Positions 35,941 through 44,354 of a stretch of 64,000 nt of DNA are shown here, in pieces; the stretch's first letter is position 1, and the number at the start of each line of letters is the position of its first letter. Under the pieces are notes generated by a model. That model was not told where the DNA came from. It made no database searches and saw only the letters and a list, made by a program, of their open reading frames with translations. The translations under genes were made by a program, and so were the position numbers. The DNA comes from Ruminococcus sp. HUN007 (GTDB lineage: Bacteria; Bacillota; Clostridia; Oscillospirales; Ruminococcaceae), in NCBI RefSeq assembly GCF_000712055.1, contig NZ_JOOA01000002.1, positions 372,001-436,000 of the forward strand. The letters run 5' to 3'.

Positions 35941-37698
35941 TTATTCACATTCAGCAAATATTTCTTCGACAGTATATGGGTTACCATCACATAATCTTGT
36001 TAATGCATCATATTCGTTGATTCCATTTCTTCGGCATGTTTCAATGTATGTACGAATCATTGCATAGTTATTTGCTGTTTTTGAAGATGCGAACTGACCT
36101 GACACCTTCATTTTTGTTTTCGTCCCACGTAGTGCTCGTTCTGAGAGATTATTTGTTGTAGGCAGACTGAAATCATATACCCAGGCGAAGTAATTGCTGC
36201 GATATTTTATGATTCTGCGTATCAGAGCGCGTTCCGGACCGCCTGAATATTTTGATGTATTCGCTTCTGCCAGCGTTTCTGCTCTTTGCAGAAGTTCTGT
36301 AAGCTTGCTTTCAAAATTTTCAAGATATCCATCATCAAATCGTGTTGTTCCTGCTTGTATCAGATTCTTTCGGTCTTTTATCGTTGCTGATATCAATGCT
36401 TTTATTTCAAGCAGTACTTCATGATTGGTTTCATCTGCAAGTTTCTGAAGATCGCGCTGCAAATGTGCATTACACTCAATATTTATGAACACAAAACGTT
36501 CATTGTAATTGATGCTGTTATGATCATGCATAACAGATGTTTCAGCAGAAAGATTTTCAAGTATTCCATCCAGAAGAATTCCGTTCATATCTTTGTTTTC
36601 ATGGGCTGCAAAGAACGCGATTCTTTCGTCTCCGTAAAATCTCAGGCAGATTCTTTTGGTATCGGCGTAAACCACGGTATCATCCCAGTAAATGAGCAGT
36701 CTTTTAAGTAACTCCCTTCGCAAATCATTATGAAAAACTGCCAGTGCTTTGGCGGCTCTGGCCTGTACTTTAGCTACATACCCTTCACTCGGACTGATCT
36801 CTCCGTTTGTTATGCCCTGAAAGAATACAGGAACCTTATTTATTGACGAATTCATAATATTCAGCAAAACAAGTATCATTGCCTGTACGTTTGCTCCATA
36901 TCTTACTTTCGTTCTTTTTTCAGGTGCCGTTCTGCTGATCACCAGGGTCCCGCAATTCTTACATTTGTAGACGTAATACTTATGCTTCACCCTCTTTACT
37001 TTAACTTCTACTTCTATTTCATAGCGATTTTCTGTTTTTCCGGTATATTCAAACTCATCTTTTTTGCATTTCGGACAACAGTCATCTTCAGTTAAACAAT
37101 GTTCCGTTATATCAGTTATTGCTTCTTCTGCAGGTGGTTCAAGCTCTGATCTTTTATGCCCTGTTTGGCCTCCTTTGGAATTATCGGTTTCTTCTCTGCT
37201 GTTTGGTCTTGCTTTTGATTTCCCGATTGGTGTCTGCGATGTAGGCAGAGATGTATTGGTTCCATCTCTGTCCTGTACCGCTTTCATATGCCGGATCTCG
37301 GCTTTAAGTGTTTCTATTATGGTGTCTTTCTCGTCAAGTGCTTTTTGATATTCTTCGTCCTTCTTAGCAAGCTTTTTTTGATACTCACAGAACAAATCAT
37401 AGTTTTCCTGTCTTAATTTACAGATTGTATCTATCTTTTCATCAAGCTCTTTGGTGTGATTTTCGCATTCAATTACAAGCTGTTCATACCAGATATCGCG
37501 TACTTTCTTCACTGCATTTTTTGATGACCGAACTTGTCTGCAAAGCTGTTTTATCCGCCTCTGATATCCAAGATATATGAGATGATGATTATGCTGCAGT
37601 TTTTTATATCTCTCACCATTTTCAAATTCTTTTACCAGACGTTTAAGTCTTTTATTTTCATATTGTAATGATGTATTGATAAAAAACTGCCTGTTCAT
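35941..37698 (-). CDS. IS66 family transposase
   Basis: A 585-residue transposase. The N-terminal about 110 residues are coiled coil. A zinc-finger region follows (CCPKCKKDEFEYTG ... YKCKNCGT). The DDE-type core has an Asp in LIYWDDTVVYADTKR, a second conserved region near NIECNAHLQRDLQ and the terminal NNLSERALRGTK with the Glu. The frame is intact, so the element may be active. It lies wholly inside the inverted repeats. Confidence 0.93.
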   Translation of the reverse strand: MNRQFFINTSLQYENKRLKRLVKEFENGERYKKLQHNHHLIYLGYQRRIKQLCRQVRSSKNAVKKVRDIWYEQLVIECENHTKELDEKIDTICKLRQENYDLFCEYQKKLAKKDEEYQKALDEKDTIIETLKAEIRHMKAVQDRDGTNTSLPTSQTPIGKSKARPNSREETDNSKGGQTGHKRSELEPPAEEAITDITEHCLTEDDCCPKCKKDEFEYTGKTENRYEIEVEVKVKRVKHKYYVYKCKNCGTLVISRTAPEKRTKVRYGANVQAMILVLLNIMNSSINKVPVFFQGITNGEISPSEGYVAKVQARAAKALAVFHNDLRRELLKRLLIYWDDTVVYADTKRICLRFYGDERIAFFAAHENKDMNGILLDGILENLSAETSVMHDHNSINYNERFVFINIECNAHLQRDLQKLADETNHEVLLEIKALISATIKDRKNLIQAGTTRFDDGYLENFESKLTELLQRAETLAEANTSKYSGGPERALIRRIIKYRSNYFAWVYDFSLPTTNNLSERALRGTKTKMKVSGQFASSKTANNYAMIRTYIETCRRNGINEYDALTRLCDGNPYTVEEIFAECE

Positions 37699-37718
37699 AG
37701 CTTGCTTCCTGTTCTGTT

Positions 37719-38090
37719 TTATTTCTGTTCCAGCGCTCTTTCTGCTGATTCCTTTATGTTCAGTAAGTGATTTTTAAGAATAGCATTTTGTTTTTCAAGT
37801 TCGCTGATTCTTTTATCTTTCTGTATACTTTCTTCTTTTAGTTTTTTTATGATTTCCTTGTAATCCGGTTCTGCTGTTACCTTCGTTTCAACAGTATTGC
37901 TATTTGATTCTGATTTAGCCTTTCGTCCCGGCTTTCCTGTAGACGGTATCAGTTCTCCCGTTACCGGATCTTCCACTCCAAGATACTTGCGTATTGGTCT
38001 TGATTGTTTGGTTACAGGGTCGTAGTGTGATGTTGATTCATAAAGAACCACTCTTCCGGTTTTCTTATCTGTGTAGCGTACAATCGACAT
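37719..38090 (-). CDS. IS66-associated small accessory protein
   Basis: A 123-residue protein starting MSIVRYTDKKTGRVVLYES at ATG 38090 (AAAGGAAG upstream), with a basic middle (PGRKAKSES) and a C-terminal coiled coil. It is encoded 20 bases upstream of the transposase inside the element. It does not look like the classic TnpA or TnpB accessory proteins. It is probably needed for transposition or regulation in this IS66 subgroup, but that is an inference from position. Confidence 0.75.
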   Translation of the reverse strand: MSIVRYTDKKTGRVVLYESTSHYDPVTKQSRPIRKYLGVEDPVTGELIPSTGKPGRKAKSESNSNTVETKVTAEPDYKEIIKKLKEESIQKDKRISELEKQNAILKNHLLNIKESAERALEQK

Positions 38091-38307
38091 GATTTCAGCT
38101 TCCTTTCTACACTTGGTACTTATTATTATATCACATACCAACGAAAATGTCAATAGTTTTATTGGTATCTATTTAAACAAATACCACTATGCTTTTTTGT
38201 ACTTTTTTTACGTAAAAAAACAGTGCTGAAAACATCGCATTTTCAATGTTTTCAGCACCATTATCATTTTTCTATTTTACATTATTTGGCCGTGAATAGT
38301 AACTAAT

Positions 38308-39072
38308 TTATATCATTATACCCCCGGCGATAACCACTGCACAGATAAGTACAGCAAAGATGTCGTTGCTGCCGAAAGGATATTTTTTATATCCGCTTTT
38401 TGCTGTTCTGCGGTTGAAGCCGCGAAGCTCTGCTGCTATTGCGCTTGAATCTATCTTCTTAACAGATGATATAAGGAGCGGAACACAGAGAGGAATTATA
38501 AGTCCTATTTTTTTGAAGATATTCTTTGTATCAAATTCAACGCCTCGTGCGGTCTGTGACTCGATAATGCCAGCCATTTCAGATGCGAATACCGGAATAA
38601 AACGAATTACCGTGATAACTGCAAATGCATATTTATAAGGTATTTTCAGCTTTGAAACCATTACGTTTGCAAGATCACTCATCTGTGTAACTGAGAGCAT
38701 AATCGCAAGCGGAAGAGCTGTTGCCAGGAGTCTGAGTACAAAAAGAAGTGAAAAATACACGCCGTCATCCGTTATCGGTAATTTAAGTCCCGGAATTGTA
38801 AAAAGCGTATTTCCTGTTCTAACGAAAAGGACCTGTACAATGAAGAGTACAACAGAAAGTTTGGAAAGGCCAGATAAAATAGATAAAGCCATTTTATGTA
38901 TTCCGGCTGCAAATGCTATAAGAAGATTTATAACAATAACTCCGGCTACGAAATATATATTTGAACTTACAAAGCACATTGCGCAGAGTACAACAGCAAG
39001 AATAAGCTTTGAAAGCGGATTCATCCTGTGAAACACAGAATTACCGTCTTTATAGTCAAGAAATCCTTTCAT
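38308..39072 (-). CDS. ecfT: ECF transporter transmembrane component EcfT
   Basis: The membrane scaffold of an energy-coupling factor transporter (254 residues). It opens MKGFLDYKDGNSVFHRMNPL, has about five to six predicted membrane segments, and near the C-terminus carries the coupling motif SQTARGVEFD and ELRGFNRRT, which contact the ATPases. It is the last gene of the T-box operon. The stop codon lies within the 8-bp duplication made by IS66, so the protein is unchanged. Confidence 0.93.
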   Translation of the reverse strand: MKGFLDYKDGNSVFHRMNPLSKLILAVVLCAMCFVSSNIYFVAGVIVINLLIAFAAGIHKMALSILSGLSKLSVVLFIVQVLFVRTGNTLFTIPGLKLPITDDGVYFSLLFVLRLLATALPLAIMLSVTQMSDLANVMVSKLKIPYKYAFAVITVIRFIPVFASEMAGIIESQTARGVEFDTKNIFKKIGLIIPLCVPLLISSVKKIDSSAIAAELRGFNRRTAKSGYKKYPFGSNDIFAVLICAVVIAGGIMI

Positions 39073-39075
39073 TGT

Positions 39076-39873
39076 TTACACCCTCACCTTTTCTCTGATT
39101 TTCTGAAGCATTTCCTCATGAGTATAAACATCGTCAAAGCCTTCAAAGCGAAGAGCGAGATCAGCTATCTGAGGCGGTAAAAGTCTCGCTTCGGAAAGTA
39201 CTTCCATGTTCTTCATGACTTTTCTCATTTCATCGAAAGCTATCATTCTTCCGTCAGTCATCACAAGGACTTTCTTAGCGAAGTCAAGAACAAGTTCCAT
39301 ATCATGAGTGACCATAACGACAGTAGTGCCGCGTGAATTCAGTTCAGATACTATATTAAGTATCTGCATGCACTCTGCGTAGTCAAGTCCCGTAGTAGGC
39401 TCGTCAAGTATAAGAACATCCGGTTCAGTGACTATAATTGATGCAAGTGCGATCTTCTGGCGTTCACCGCGGCTTAAACTGAACGGATCATGGGTCGGAT
39501 CAAAGCCGAATTTCTCTATTATAGCATCAACACGCTTCTGAGCTTCAGCCGTATCAGCTCCTATGCATTCCATGCTGAACATAAGCTCGTCACGTATTGT
39601 GTTTTTGCATATCTGTCTGTCCGGGTTCTGAAACAGAAATCCTATATGTTTCGCAAGCATACTTGTACGTGTTGTCTTTGTGTTGAAACCATTTATGGTA
39701 ACATCGCCTGATGTCGGCTTTAATATACCGTTGAACAGCTTGCTCATTGTTGTTTTACCGGCGCCGTTGGAACCGAGTATTGCAACAAAATCCCCTTTAT
39801 CTATATGAAAGTTAAGATTCTTAATAGTATCTTCTGTTTCATATCTGAAACATACATTTTTAAAATCGATCAT
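39076..39873 (-). CDS. ecfA: ECF transporter ATPase
   Basis: ABC ATPase of 265 residues: Walker A LGSNGAGKTTMSK (about 33-45), Q-loop LFQNPDRQICKNTI, signature LSRGERQKIALASI, Walker B DVLILDEPTTGLD, and His in VMVTHDME. The NPD Q-loop is typical of EcfA proteins. It partners the second ATPase upstream and EcfT downstream (3-base gap). Confidence 0.93.
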   Translation of the reverse strand: MIDFKNVCFRYETEDTIKNLNFHIDKGDFVAILGSNGAGKTTMSKLFNGILKPTSGDVTINGFNTKTTRTSMLAKHIGFLFQNPDRQICKNTIRDELMFSMECIGADTAEAQKRVDAIIEKFGFDPTHDPFSLSRGERQKIALASIIVTEPDVLILDEPTTGLDYAECMQILNIVSELNSRGTTVVMVTHDMELVLDFAKKVLVMTDGRMIAFDEMRKVMKNMEVLSEARLLPPQIADLALRFEGFDDVYTHEEMLQKIREKVRV

Positions 39874-39893
39874 TTATTGTCCTTCCTCCGCGG

Positions 39894-40730
39894 TCAAAGA
39901 ATACTGCGAACCATTTTTTCCGCACTGTCAAGTTCAGCCGGATATTCACCGCTGTAAAGTCCGTTTTCATGGAGCATTCTTGCAAGTGTTACGATTCGCG
40001 GACAGTTGATGCCCATGTTTTCAAGATCTTCACTGTGTTCAAGTACCTTTTCAACAGTATCGAAATGAACTGCCTTTCCTCCGTCAATAACAAGAAGCTT
40101 GTCAGCAAATTCACACTGAAGCATGATTTTCTGTTCAACAACGATAACTGTCATACCGTATTTCCGGTTGAGTTCCTTCAGAAGTTCGAATATCTCGCGG
40201 CTGCTCTGCGGATCAAGTTCACCTGTAGGTTCGTCAAGAACAAGTATTTTCGGTCTGAGTGCGATCATCGCCGCTATTGCAGTTTTCTGTTTCTGACCAC
40301 CGCTTAAGGTTCCGATACTTCTGGTACGGAGTTTTTCAATGCGAAGAGCTTTAAGAGCTTCATCTATTCTTTCCTCTATCTCCTCAGCCGGACATCCGAA
40401 GTTTTCAAGTCCGAAAAGTATTTCATCTTCAACGATTGTTGCCGTCATCTGAGCGTCGATATCCTGAAAAACGCATCCCACTTCCCCTGCTATCTTTTCA
40501 GGCTTGTTATCAACTGTATCAAGGCCGTTCACCTTTACAGCACCGTAAAAATCGCCCTTGTAGTGGTGTGGTACTGTTCCGTTGATCGCATAGGTAAGAG
40601 TCGATTTACCTGCGCCGCTTGGTCCTATTACTCCGATGAACTCACCGTCGTTAATTGTCAGATCAATACCGTCAAGAGCAAATTTCTTACCGCCCGAATA
40701 CATAAACTTCAGATTGTTAAATTCGATCAT
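39894..40730 (-). CDS. ecfA: ECF transporter ATPase (second)
   Basis: Second ABC ATPase, about 278 residues: Walker A IGPSGAGKSTLTYA, Q-loop VFQDIDAQMTATI, signature LSGGQKQKTAIAAM, Walker B KILVLDEPTGELDP; where the first ATPase has a switch His this one has a Glu-Gln pair (VIVVEQKIML). I start at ATG 40730 (MIEFNNLKF), 9 bases after AAGGA. The lost switch His suggests the two ATP sites are not equivalent. Confidence 0.92.
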   Translation of the reverse strand: MIEFNNLKFMYSGGKKFALDGIDLTINDGEFIGVIGPSGAGKSTLTYAINGTVPHHYKGDFYGAVKVNGLDTVDNKPEKIAGEVGCVFQDIDAQMTATIVEDEILFGLENFGCPAEEIEERIDEALKALRIEKLRTRSIGTLSGGQKQKTAIAAMIALRPKILVLDEPTGELDPQSSREIFELLKELNRKYGMTVIVVEQKIMLQCEFADKLLVIDGGKAVHFDTVEKVLEHSEDLENMGINCPRIVTLARMLHENGLYSGEYPAELDSAEKMVRSIL

Positions 40731-40864
40731 CTGCAATTTTCCTTCCGTTTGTGATTTATATTTATTGTCTGATAAAAAAAGTTTATATCAAAATTATAGT
40801 GAATGCCGGAACCGGGTCCGACATTCACTATAAGCTATTCTGTCTTAAATGTTATGATTATCGA

Positions 40865-41425
40865 TTACTTCTTAAATGCAAGCTTTACAGGAGCATAAAG
40901 AACTGAAACTATTATTGTGTTGATAACTGATGTACCCATAATGATTCCCATGAATACTGAAAGAGCAACCGGCTTTACATCTGCACCTGCATAGTAGAGA
41001 ATGTAGAGAAGTCCGAGATAAACCATACCACTTGTAAATGTTGAAATGAATGTACATACTGCAGGAGCGATATCGACCTTGCCGAACTTCATCGGGATCT
41101 TGAGAAGGAGGTACATAAGAAGCGCACCAACAAGCTCACTTCCGATATTGATAAAAGGTGTACCTGGGAAGAACTGACATGTTACACCGGCAAGTATACC
41201 GATAATCGCTGCCTCTGAGAATTTTGGTCTGATTACAAGAATAGCAAGACAGTACATTGCAATAATAAAGTTTGGCTTCATTCCGCCGAAGTTGATAACT
41301 GATCCGGCAAAGAACTTAAGAACAGCACCTGCAGCAAGAAGAACAGCTACAAAAATGATTTCCTTGAGTCCGAATCCTGTAGTTTCCTGTGTTTTAACTA
41401 CTCTTTTTTCGCTTACGTTTTCCAT
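40865..41425 (-). CDS. ECF S component, TrpP-like (probable tryptophan transporter)
   Basis: A 186-residue protein of about six membrane segments. INFGGMKPNFIIAMYCLAIL, followed by GILAGVTCQFFPGTPFINIG, resembles the GMKPD ... FPGGQIPN pattern of TrpP tryptophan transporters. A T-box with a UGG specifier in the leader gives independent support for tryptophan. It is the first gene of the operon, followed by its own two ATPases and EcfT, so it forms a dedicated transporter. Start ATG 41425 has AAGGA 9 bases before. Confidence 0.85.
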   Translation of the reverse strand: MENVSEKRVVKTQETTGFGLKEIIFVAVLLAAGAVLKFFAGSVINFGGMKPNFIIAMYCLAILVIRPKFSEAAIIGILAGVTCQFFPGTPFINIGSELVGALLMYLLLKIPMKFGKVDIAPAVCTFISTFTSGMVYLGLLYILYYAGADVKPVALSVFMGIIMGTSVINTIIVSVLYAPVKLAFKK

Positions 41426-41493
41426 GATTAAACATCCTTTCAAAAATAAAAAATTTTTAATGGAGTGCTGTCAGTATCGTAATTGACCCCGGA

Positions 41494-41781
41494 CACAAAA
41501 AAATCCTTATGTACCCCCATAACCAGGGTACATAAGGACAGAATACTCTCTGCGGTGCCACCTTAATTGTCTGAAAAGATCAGACCGCTTACGAAAATGC
41601 CAACACATTTTCTGCCGTTAACGCCGGCTTACGTTTCCGCTACTAAATACTAATGTATTTTTCACTTCACCCTCAGCGATCCATTTATCACACTGCATTT
41701 CCGCGGTTTTCCAGCGTCCCCGCTCTCTGTAGGCGCATGACATGATTTTATCTTCGCATCACAGGTTTATTAATTATTTCA
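41494..41781 (-). promoter_or_regulatory. T-box riboswitch, UGG (tryptophan) specifier
   Basis: The leader has a stem I with AGAGAGCGGGGACGCTGGAA, then AAATGGATCGCTGAG in which TGG (41681-41683 on the complementary strand) sits in the specifier position followed by a purine. The antiterminator T-box AAGGTGGCACCGC is near 41552-41565, and the terminator (TCCTTATGTACC/GGTACATAAGGA, then TTTTTTT) is at 41494-41540. Uncharged tRNA-Trp would turn on the ECF operon. The specifier assignment is by alignment to the canonical layout. Confidence 0.88.
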
Positions 41782-41787
41782 ATTGGT

Positions 41788-41816
41788 ATTTTAGCATATC
41801 TGATTTTATTTGTCAA
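41788..41816 (-). promoter_or_regulatory. Promoter of the ECF/T-box operon
   Basis: TTGACA (41811-41816) and TAAAAT (41788-41793), 17-base spacer, minus strand, just before the T-box. Confidence 0.8.
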
Positions 41817-41928
41817 TAGAATTTTTTCAAATCAAGAAGCCAAAACTAAAAATTGTCAGTTTAGTAAAATACCATCCGCATGAGCCAATTTATTTTAGAC
41901 ATTATAGAAAACAGAAGCCAGTCTGTTT

Positions 41929-42670
41929 TTATTCTTCAATTTTACCGGCTACCTTTTCAACAAACTTTGTATTGAATTCTTCCTGAGTCACTTCTTTTGC
42001 TGAAGAAGGCATTGATAAAATGCTTTCCTCAAAACTGTCGTCAAGTTTTTCAATGTACATGGCTGATCCGTCTTCGCTGAGTATCGCATAAAGCTTATTG
42101 TTATCGATTAAAAATTTTGAAAAAGTATCAGTTGTTCCCTGATAGAATTCATCATATTTATATGTCTTTCCTTCAAGCTCGGTTTCTCCGCTTTCAACAT
42201 AACCATAATCCGCAAACATATCCACTGAATTATCATCAGCGTCATCCACCGGAACCTTATAGTAGATGTCATCGATCAGAGTATACTGAAAACCGTCCTT
42301 GTAAAGAGTGCTGTAGACCGTATCCATAAAATCCACATTAACAAGTATACCGTTTCTGGTATAGTATATATCCTGTTTCATAGAAGAACCTGAAACATCT
42401 GCTGACAGAATCAGATGGTATTTGTCTGAAGTAAGAAGTTTTATCTCTTTTTCGCTGTCAATACCGGTAAAATCATTTGTAACCTTATCTTTTTTGATTT
42501 GTTCTGCGGATACAGCAGATTCAGCACTGTTATCTTCCGATATACTGTTTTCTGATGATGCGACTGTACTTTTTTCATCCGAAGAAGAGGCAGCGTTTTT
42601 TACCGCCGCAGGAAGTAATTGCAGCGCACAAACACAGCACTGCAGCCGAAGCTATTATTTTTTTGATCAT
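41929..42670 (-). pseudogene. Lipoprotein of unknown function, frameshifted
   Basis: Starts at ATG 42670, 8 bases after GGAGG, with a lipoprotein signal peptide ending CAAITSCGG. Directly after the Cys, an A6 run (plus-strand T6 42596-42601) shifts the frame; with A5 the frame joins KNAASSSDEKSTVASSEN and continues through FTGIDSEKEIKLLTSDKYHL to KVAGKIEE, about 246 residues. The C-terminal 150 codons are intact. No family recognised; conserved features are Tyr/Asp-rich beta-like segments. It is one of five homopolymer breaks here. Confidence 0.8.
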
Positions 42671-42914
42671 AAGGGAAACCTCCGTATTCTGAATAGTAAA
42701 CGAAAAACATGTTCCGTATACTATAATATGGTTTTCTTTCTCTGCAAACCATGTTTCCTTAGCATAAATATAACCGGTCCTGCTGCTTCACGCGGACCAA
42801 TATAATTATAACACTTTCTGACCATTTTGGCAATACTGGTTTTAAACCATGAAGCAGTAAACAGAATCAGAAGATTCTCATCGGCTGTATTCATATCATA
42901 TCCGGAATATTGAT

Positions 42915-42943
42915 TTGACTTTAATAAAAGTTTATGATATACT
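42915..42943 (+). promoter_or_regulatory. Promoter of the small membrane protein gene
   Basis: TTGACT (42915-42920) and TATACT (42938-42943), 17-base spacer. The predicted start near 42950 excludes the in-frame ATG at 42934. Confidence 0.75.
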
Positions 42944-43005
42944 TTAAAACTGTGAAAAGGAATTATGCGGTATTATCACCGTTCGTTCCTCAGGAGGTGT
43001 TTATT

Positions 43006-43323
43006 ATTCCGTCACACTGGTACATATTTCTTTCTGTTCTGATAGTTTTCTGTATTATAGTCAGCAGGGACAGAAGAAGAAAAATAATAATAAAAAAGAA
43101 TTTACGAATGAAAAAGAAAGGGGTAAAACGAACAATGCCTTTGGAACTGCTCAATGACTGCATAGGAAAAGAAGTTATTATCTGTGTTGAGGGCGAGCTC
43201 AGCGGATTTAAAGCCAATGTTATTTCTATAAAGGATAACTGGATAAAGGTAGAAGAGAAAAACAATATCCGTCTGATAAACGGCGATATGATCACTCAGA
43301 TTTTTATTCCGAAAAAGAAGTAA
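43006..43323 (+). CDS. Small membrane-anchored protein with Sm-like C-terminal domain, probable ATT start
   Basis: A strong AGGAGG (42992-42997) is followed 8 bases later by ATT CCG TCA in the open frame; no ATG, GTG or TTG suits it. From there the protein has one membrane segment (WYIFLSVLIVFCIIV, about residues 4-18), a very basic stretch (RDRRRKIIIKK), then a compact domain LLNDCIGKEVIICVEGELSG, NVISIKDNWIKVEEK that looks Sm-like. An alternative start is the ATG at 43137, which would give only the soluble domain. Function unknown. Confidence 0.65.
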   Translation: MPSHWYIFLSVLIVFCIIVSRDRRRKIIIKKNLRMKKKGVKRTMPLELLNDCIGKEVIICVEGELSGFKANVISIKDNWIKVEEKNNIRLINGDMITQIFIPKKK

Positions 43324-43324
43324 A

Positions 43325-43366
43325 AAAATAAGATGCGCTTTATCAGCGCATCTTATTTTTTTCTCG
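43325..43366. terminator. Bidirectional terminator
   Basis: AAGATGCGC and GCGCATCTT pair around TTTATCA with long A and T runs on both sides. It ends the small membrane protein gene and also any transcript of the riboswitch locus coming from the right. Confidence 0.9.
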
Positions 43367-43380
43367 TGATTTTATCCCCA

Positions 43381-43747
43381 TTTTCCTTAAAAGTACCCCG
43401 GCCGATCCTTACAATAATCCCTAAAGTAATTGTTCCCCAACAAAAACTATCTCATATCGCCCCGCCGATCAGAAATCCTCATCAACCTATATCTTTTCCC
43501 CATCAACTATTTCTCTGCACCCCACCGGTCTGCCTCGCAATAATCCGGAATAACATTGTTCCCCAACAATACTATCACAATTCCGACGCTTTCCCCAGCA
43601 GAAGTGATCCTCAATAGTCCCGAGCGGCAAGTCCTGTCCCCCAACACGACCTGTCTGGTTTCCCCTTTTTTCATTTCCGTAATACCCAATAATCATTCTG
43701 AACTGTCCCGTCCCCCAACGAAACTGTTCATATACCATAGACCCCAT
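43381..43747 (-). repeat. G-rich degenerate tandem repeat tract downstream of the c-di-GMP riboswitch
   Basis: On the minus strand about a dozen GGGG runs occur in 370 bases, in units resembling GTTGGGGAACAATTACTTTA then GGGATTATTGTAAGG then CCGGGG. At least five units are visible (near 43716, 43646, 43568, 43500, 43442), separated by roughly 60-80 bases. Short open frames exist (up to 86 codons from ATG 43747), but the repeat is better conserved than any frame and stop codons recur in step with it. I cannot name a product. Confidence 0.6.
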
Positions 43748-43787
43748 TTCACGGTTCCCATATAATCCGTTTTATCAGCCTGTAAAA

Positions 43788-43818
43788 TCAAAAAACCCAC
43801 AGTATAAATACTGTGGGT
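43788..43818 (-). terminator. Riboswitch-controlled terminator
   Basis: ACCCACAGTAT and ATACTGTGGGT form a perfect 11-bp stem followed by TTTTTT on the minus strand, about 60 bases after the c-di-GMP aptamer. Confidence 0.88.
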
Positions 43819-43874
43819 AATTCTCATTTATCAGTGTCTGTGCAATTCTTAGTAAATACTAATAAAAAGTATTT

Positions 43875-43956
43875 ATTATCATTGCAGCTGGCTGACATTC
43901 CACAGTCCCTATAGCTTTGCGTCACATCTTTTCAGATGCTTTGCCCTTCTGATAAT
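43875..43956 (-). promoter_or_regulatory. Cyclic di-GMP-I (GEMM-I) riboswitch aptamer
   Basis: Minus strand: P1 ATTATCA pairs with TGATAAT; AGGGCAAAGCATCTGAAAAG with ATGTGACGCAAAGCTATAGG makes the GNRA-capped P2 and the conserved GACGCAAAGC core; GTCAGCCAGCTGC forms the P3 side. This is the GEMM-I consensus. A small alternative hairpin (AAATACT/AGTATTT) and then the terminator follow, so control is by transcription termination. Whether c-di-GMP turns the downstream on or off cannot be told. Confidence 0.92.
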
Positions 43957-44000
43957 ATCAGTTTCGATGTTCTGTTTAAACATCTTTAACTGATGTTTTT

Positions 44001-44029
44001 ATTATAAATCATTAAAACCTGTTTGTCAA
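44001..44029 (-). promoter_or_regulatory. Promoter of the c-di-GMP riboswitch transcript
   Basis: TTGACA (44024-44029) and TATAAT (44001-44006), 17-base spacer, minus strand; transcription would begin about 40 bases before the aptamer. The whole promoter lies inside the left copy of the 354-bp duplication, and the duplication ends exactly at the last base of the -10 box. Confidence 0.85.
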
Positions 44030-44106
44030 CCGTTTATCACAAAGTTCAGCACTTTATGTAATAATAAAATGCATGTTTTGTGCAAATTAACCACGAGATC
44101 TTCTGA

Positions 44107-44354
44107 TTATCCCTTTATTGCTCCGGCAATAAGGCTTTCCTGGATCTTTCTGCTTATGAAAGCATACACAAACAGTGTCGGGAATGTAGCGATAACAAGA
44201 GCTGCACCGATCGGTCCCCACTTTGTAGTATATGATCCGAAGAAAGTATTTATTGCAACAGGAAGTGTACTGAAACGTCTTTCACTGTTGAAAATATTAG
44301 CAAACATAAGTTCGTTCCACGCCTGAAGGAAAGTAAAGATGATAACTGTAGAAA
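44107..44354 (-). pseudogene. Fragment of the sugar ABC permease gene (duplication product)
   Basis: The last about 82 codons of the permease at 46554 are repeated here, ending in the same VYAFISRKIQESLIAGAIKG tail and stop. It is cut at the element boundary and has no start, so it is a by-product of insertion, not a gene. Confidence 0.93.

Larger units (their letters stand above)
35850..38303. mobile_element. Complete IS66-type insertion sequence (2454 bp)
   Basis: Ends are inverted repeats: GTTACTATTCACGACCTAAT at 35850-35869 and, on the opposite strand at the right end, GTTACTATTCACGGCCAAAT (38284-38303). They are flanked by an 8-bp direct repeat TAATTTAT (35842-35849 and 38304-38311), the duplication size known for IS66. 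Inside are the transposase and a small accessory gene, both on the minus strand. Hairpins ending in T-runs sit at both ends (about 35895-35935 and 38215-38265). Insertion overlaps the ecfT stop codon, which the duplication preserves. Confidence 0.93.
44001..44354. repeat. 354-bp direct repeat, left copy (IS1634-type target duplication)
   Basis: Identical, as far as I can compare base by base, to 46448-46801. Together they flank the insertion element on both sides. Variable duplications of tens to hundreds of bases are a known property of IS1634 and IS1549. Confidence 0.93.

Noticed and set aside
43381..43747. CRISPR array
   Set aside because: Units are degenerate, G-rich and unevenly spaced, with no identical repeats, no spacers of constant length and no cas genes.
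43487..43747. An 86-codon gene downstream of the c-di-GMP riboswitch
   Set aside because: No convincing ribosome site; composition follows the G-rich repeat, and competing frames of similar length exist. Kept as part of the repeat tract.
44107..44307. A 66-codon gene similar to an ABC permease
   Set aside because: It is the exact 3' end of the intact permease gene at 46554, created by the target duplication.
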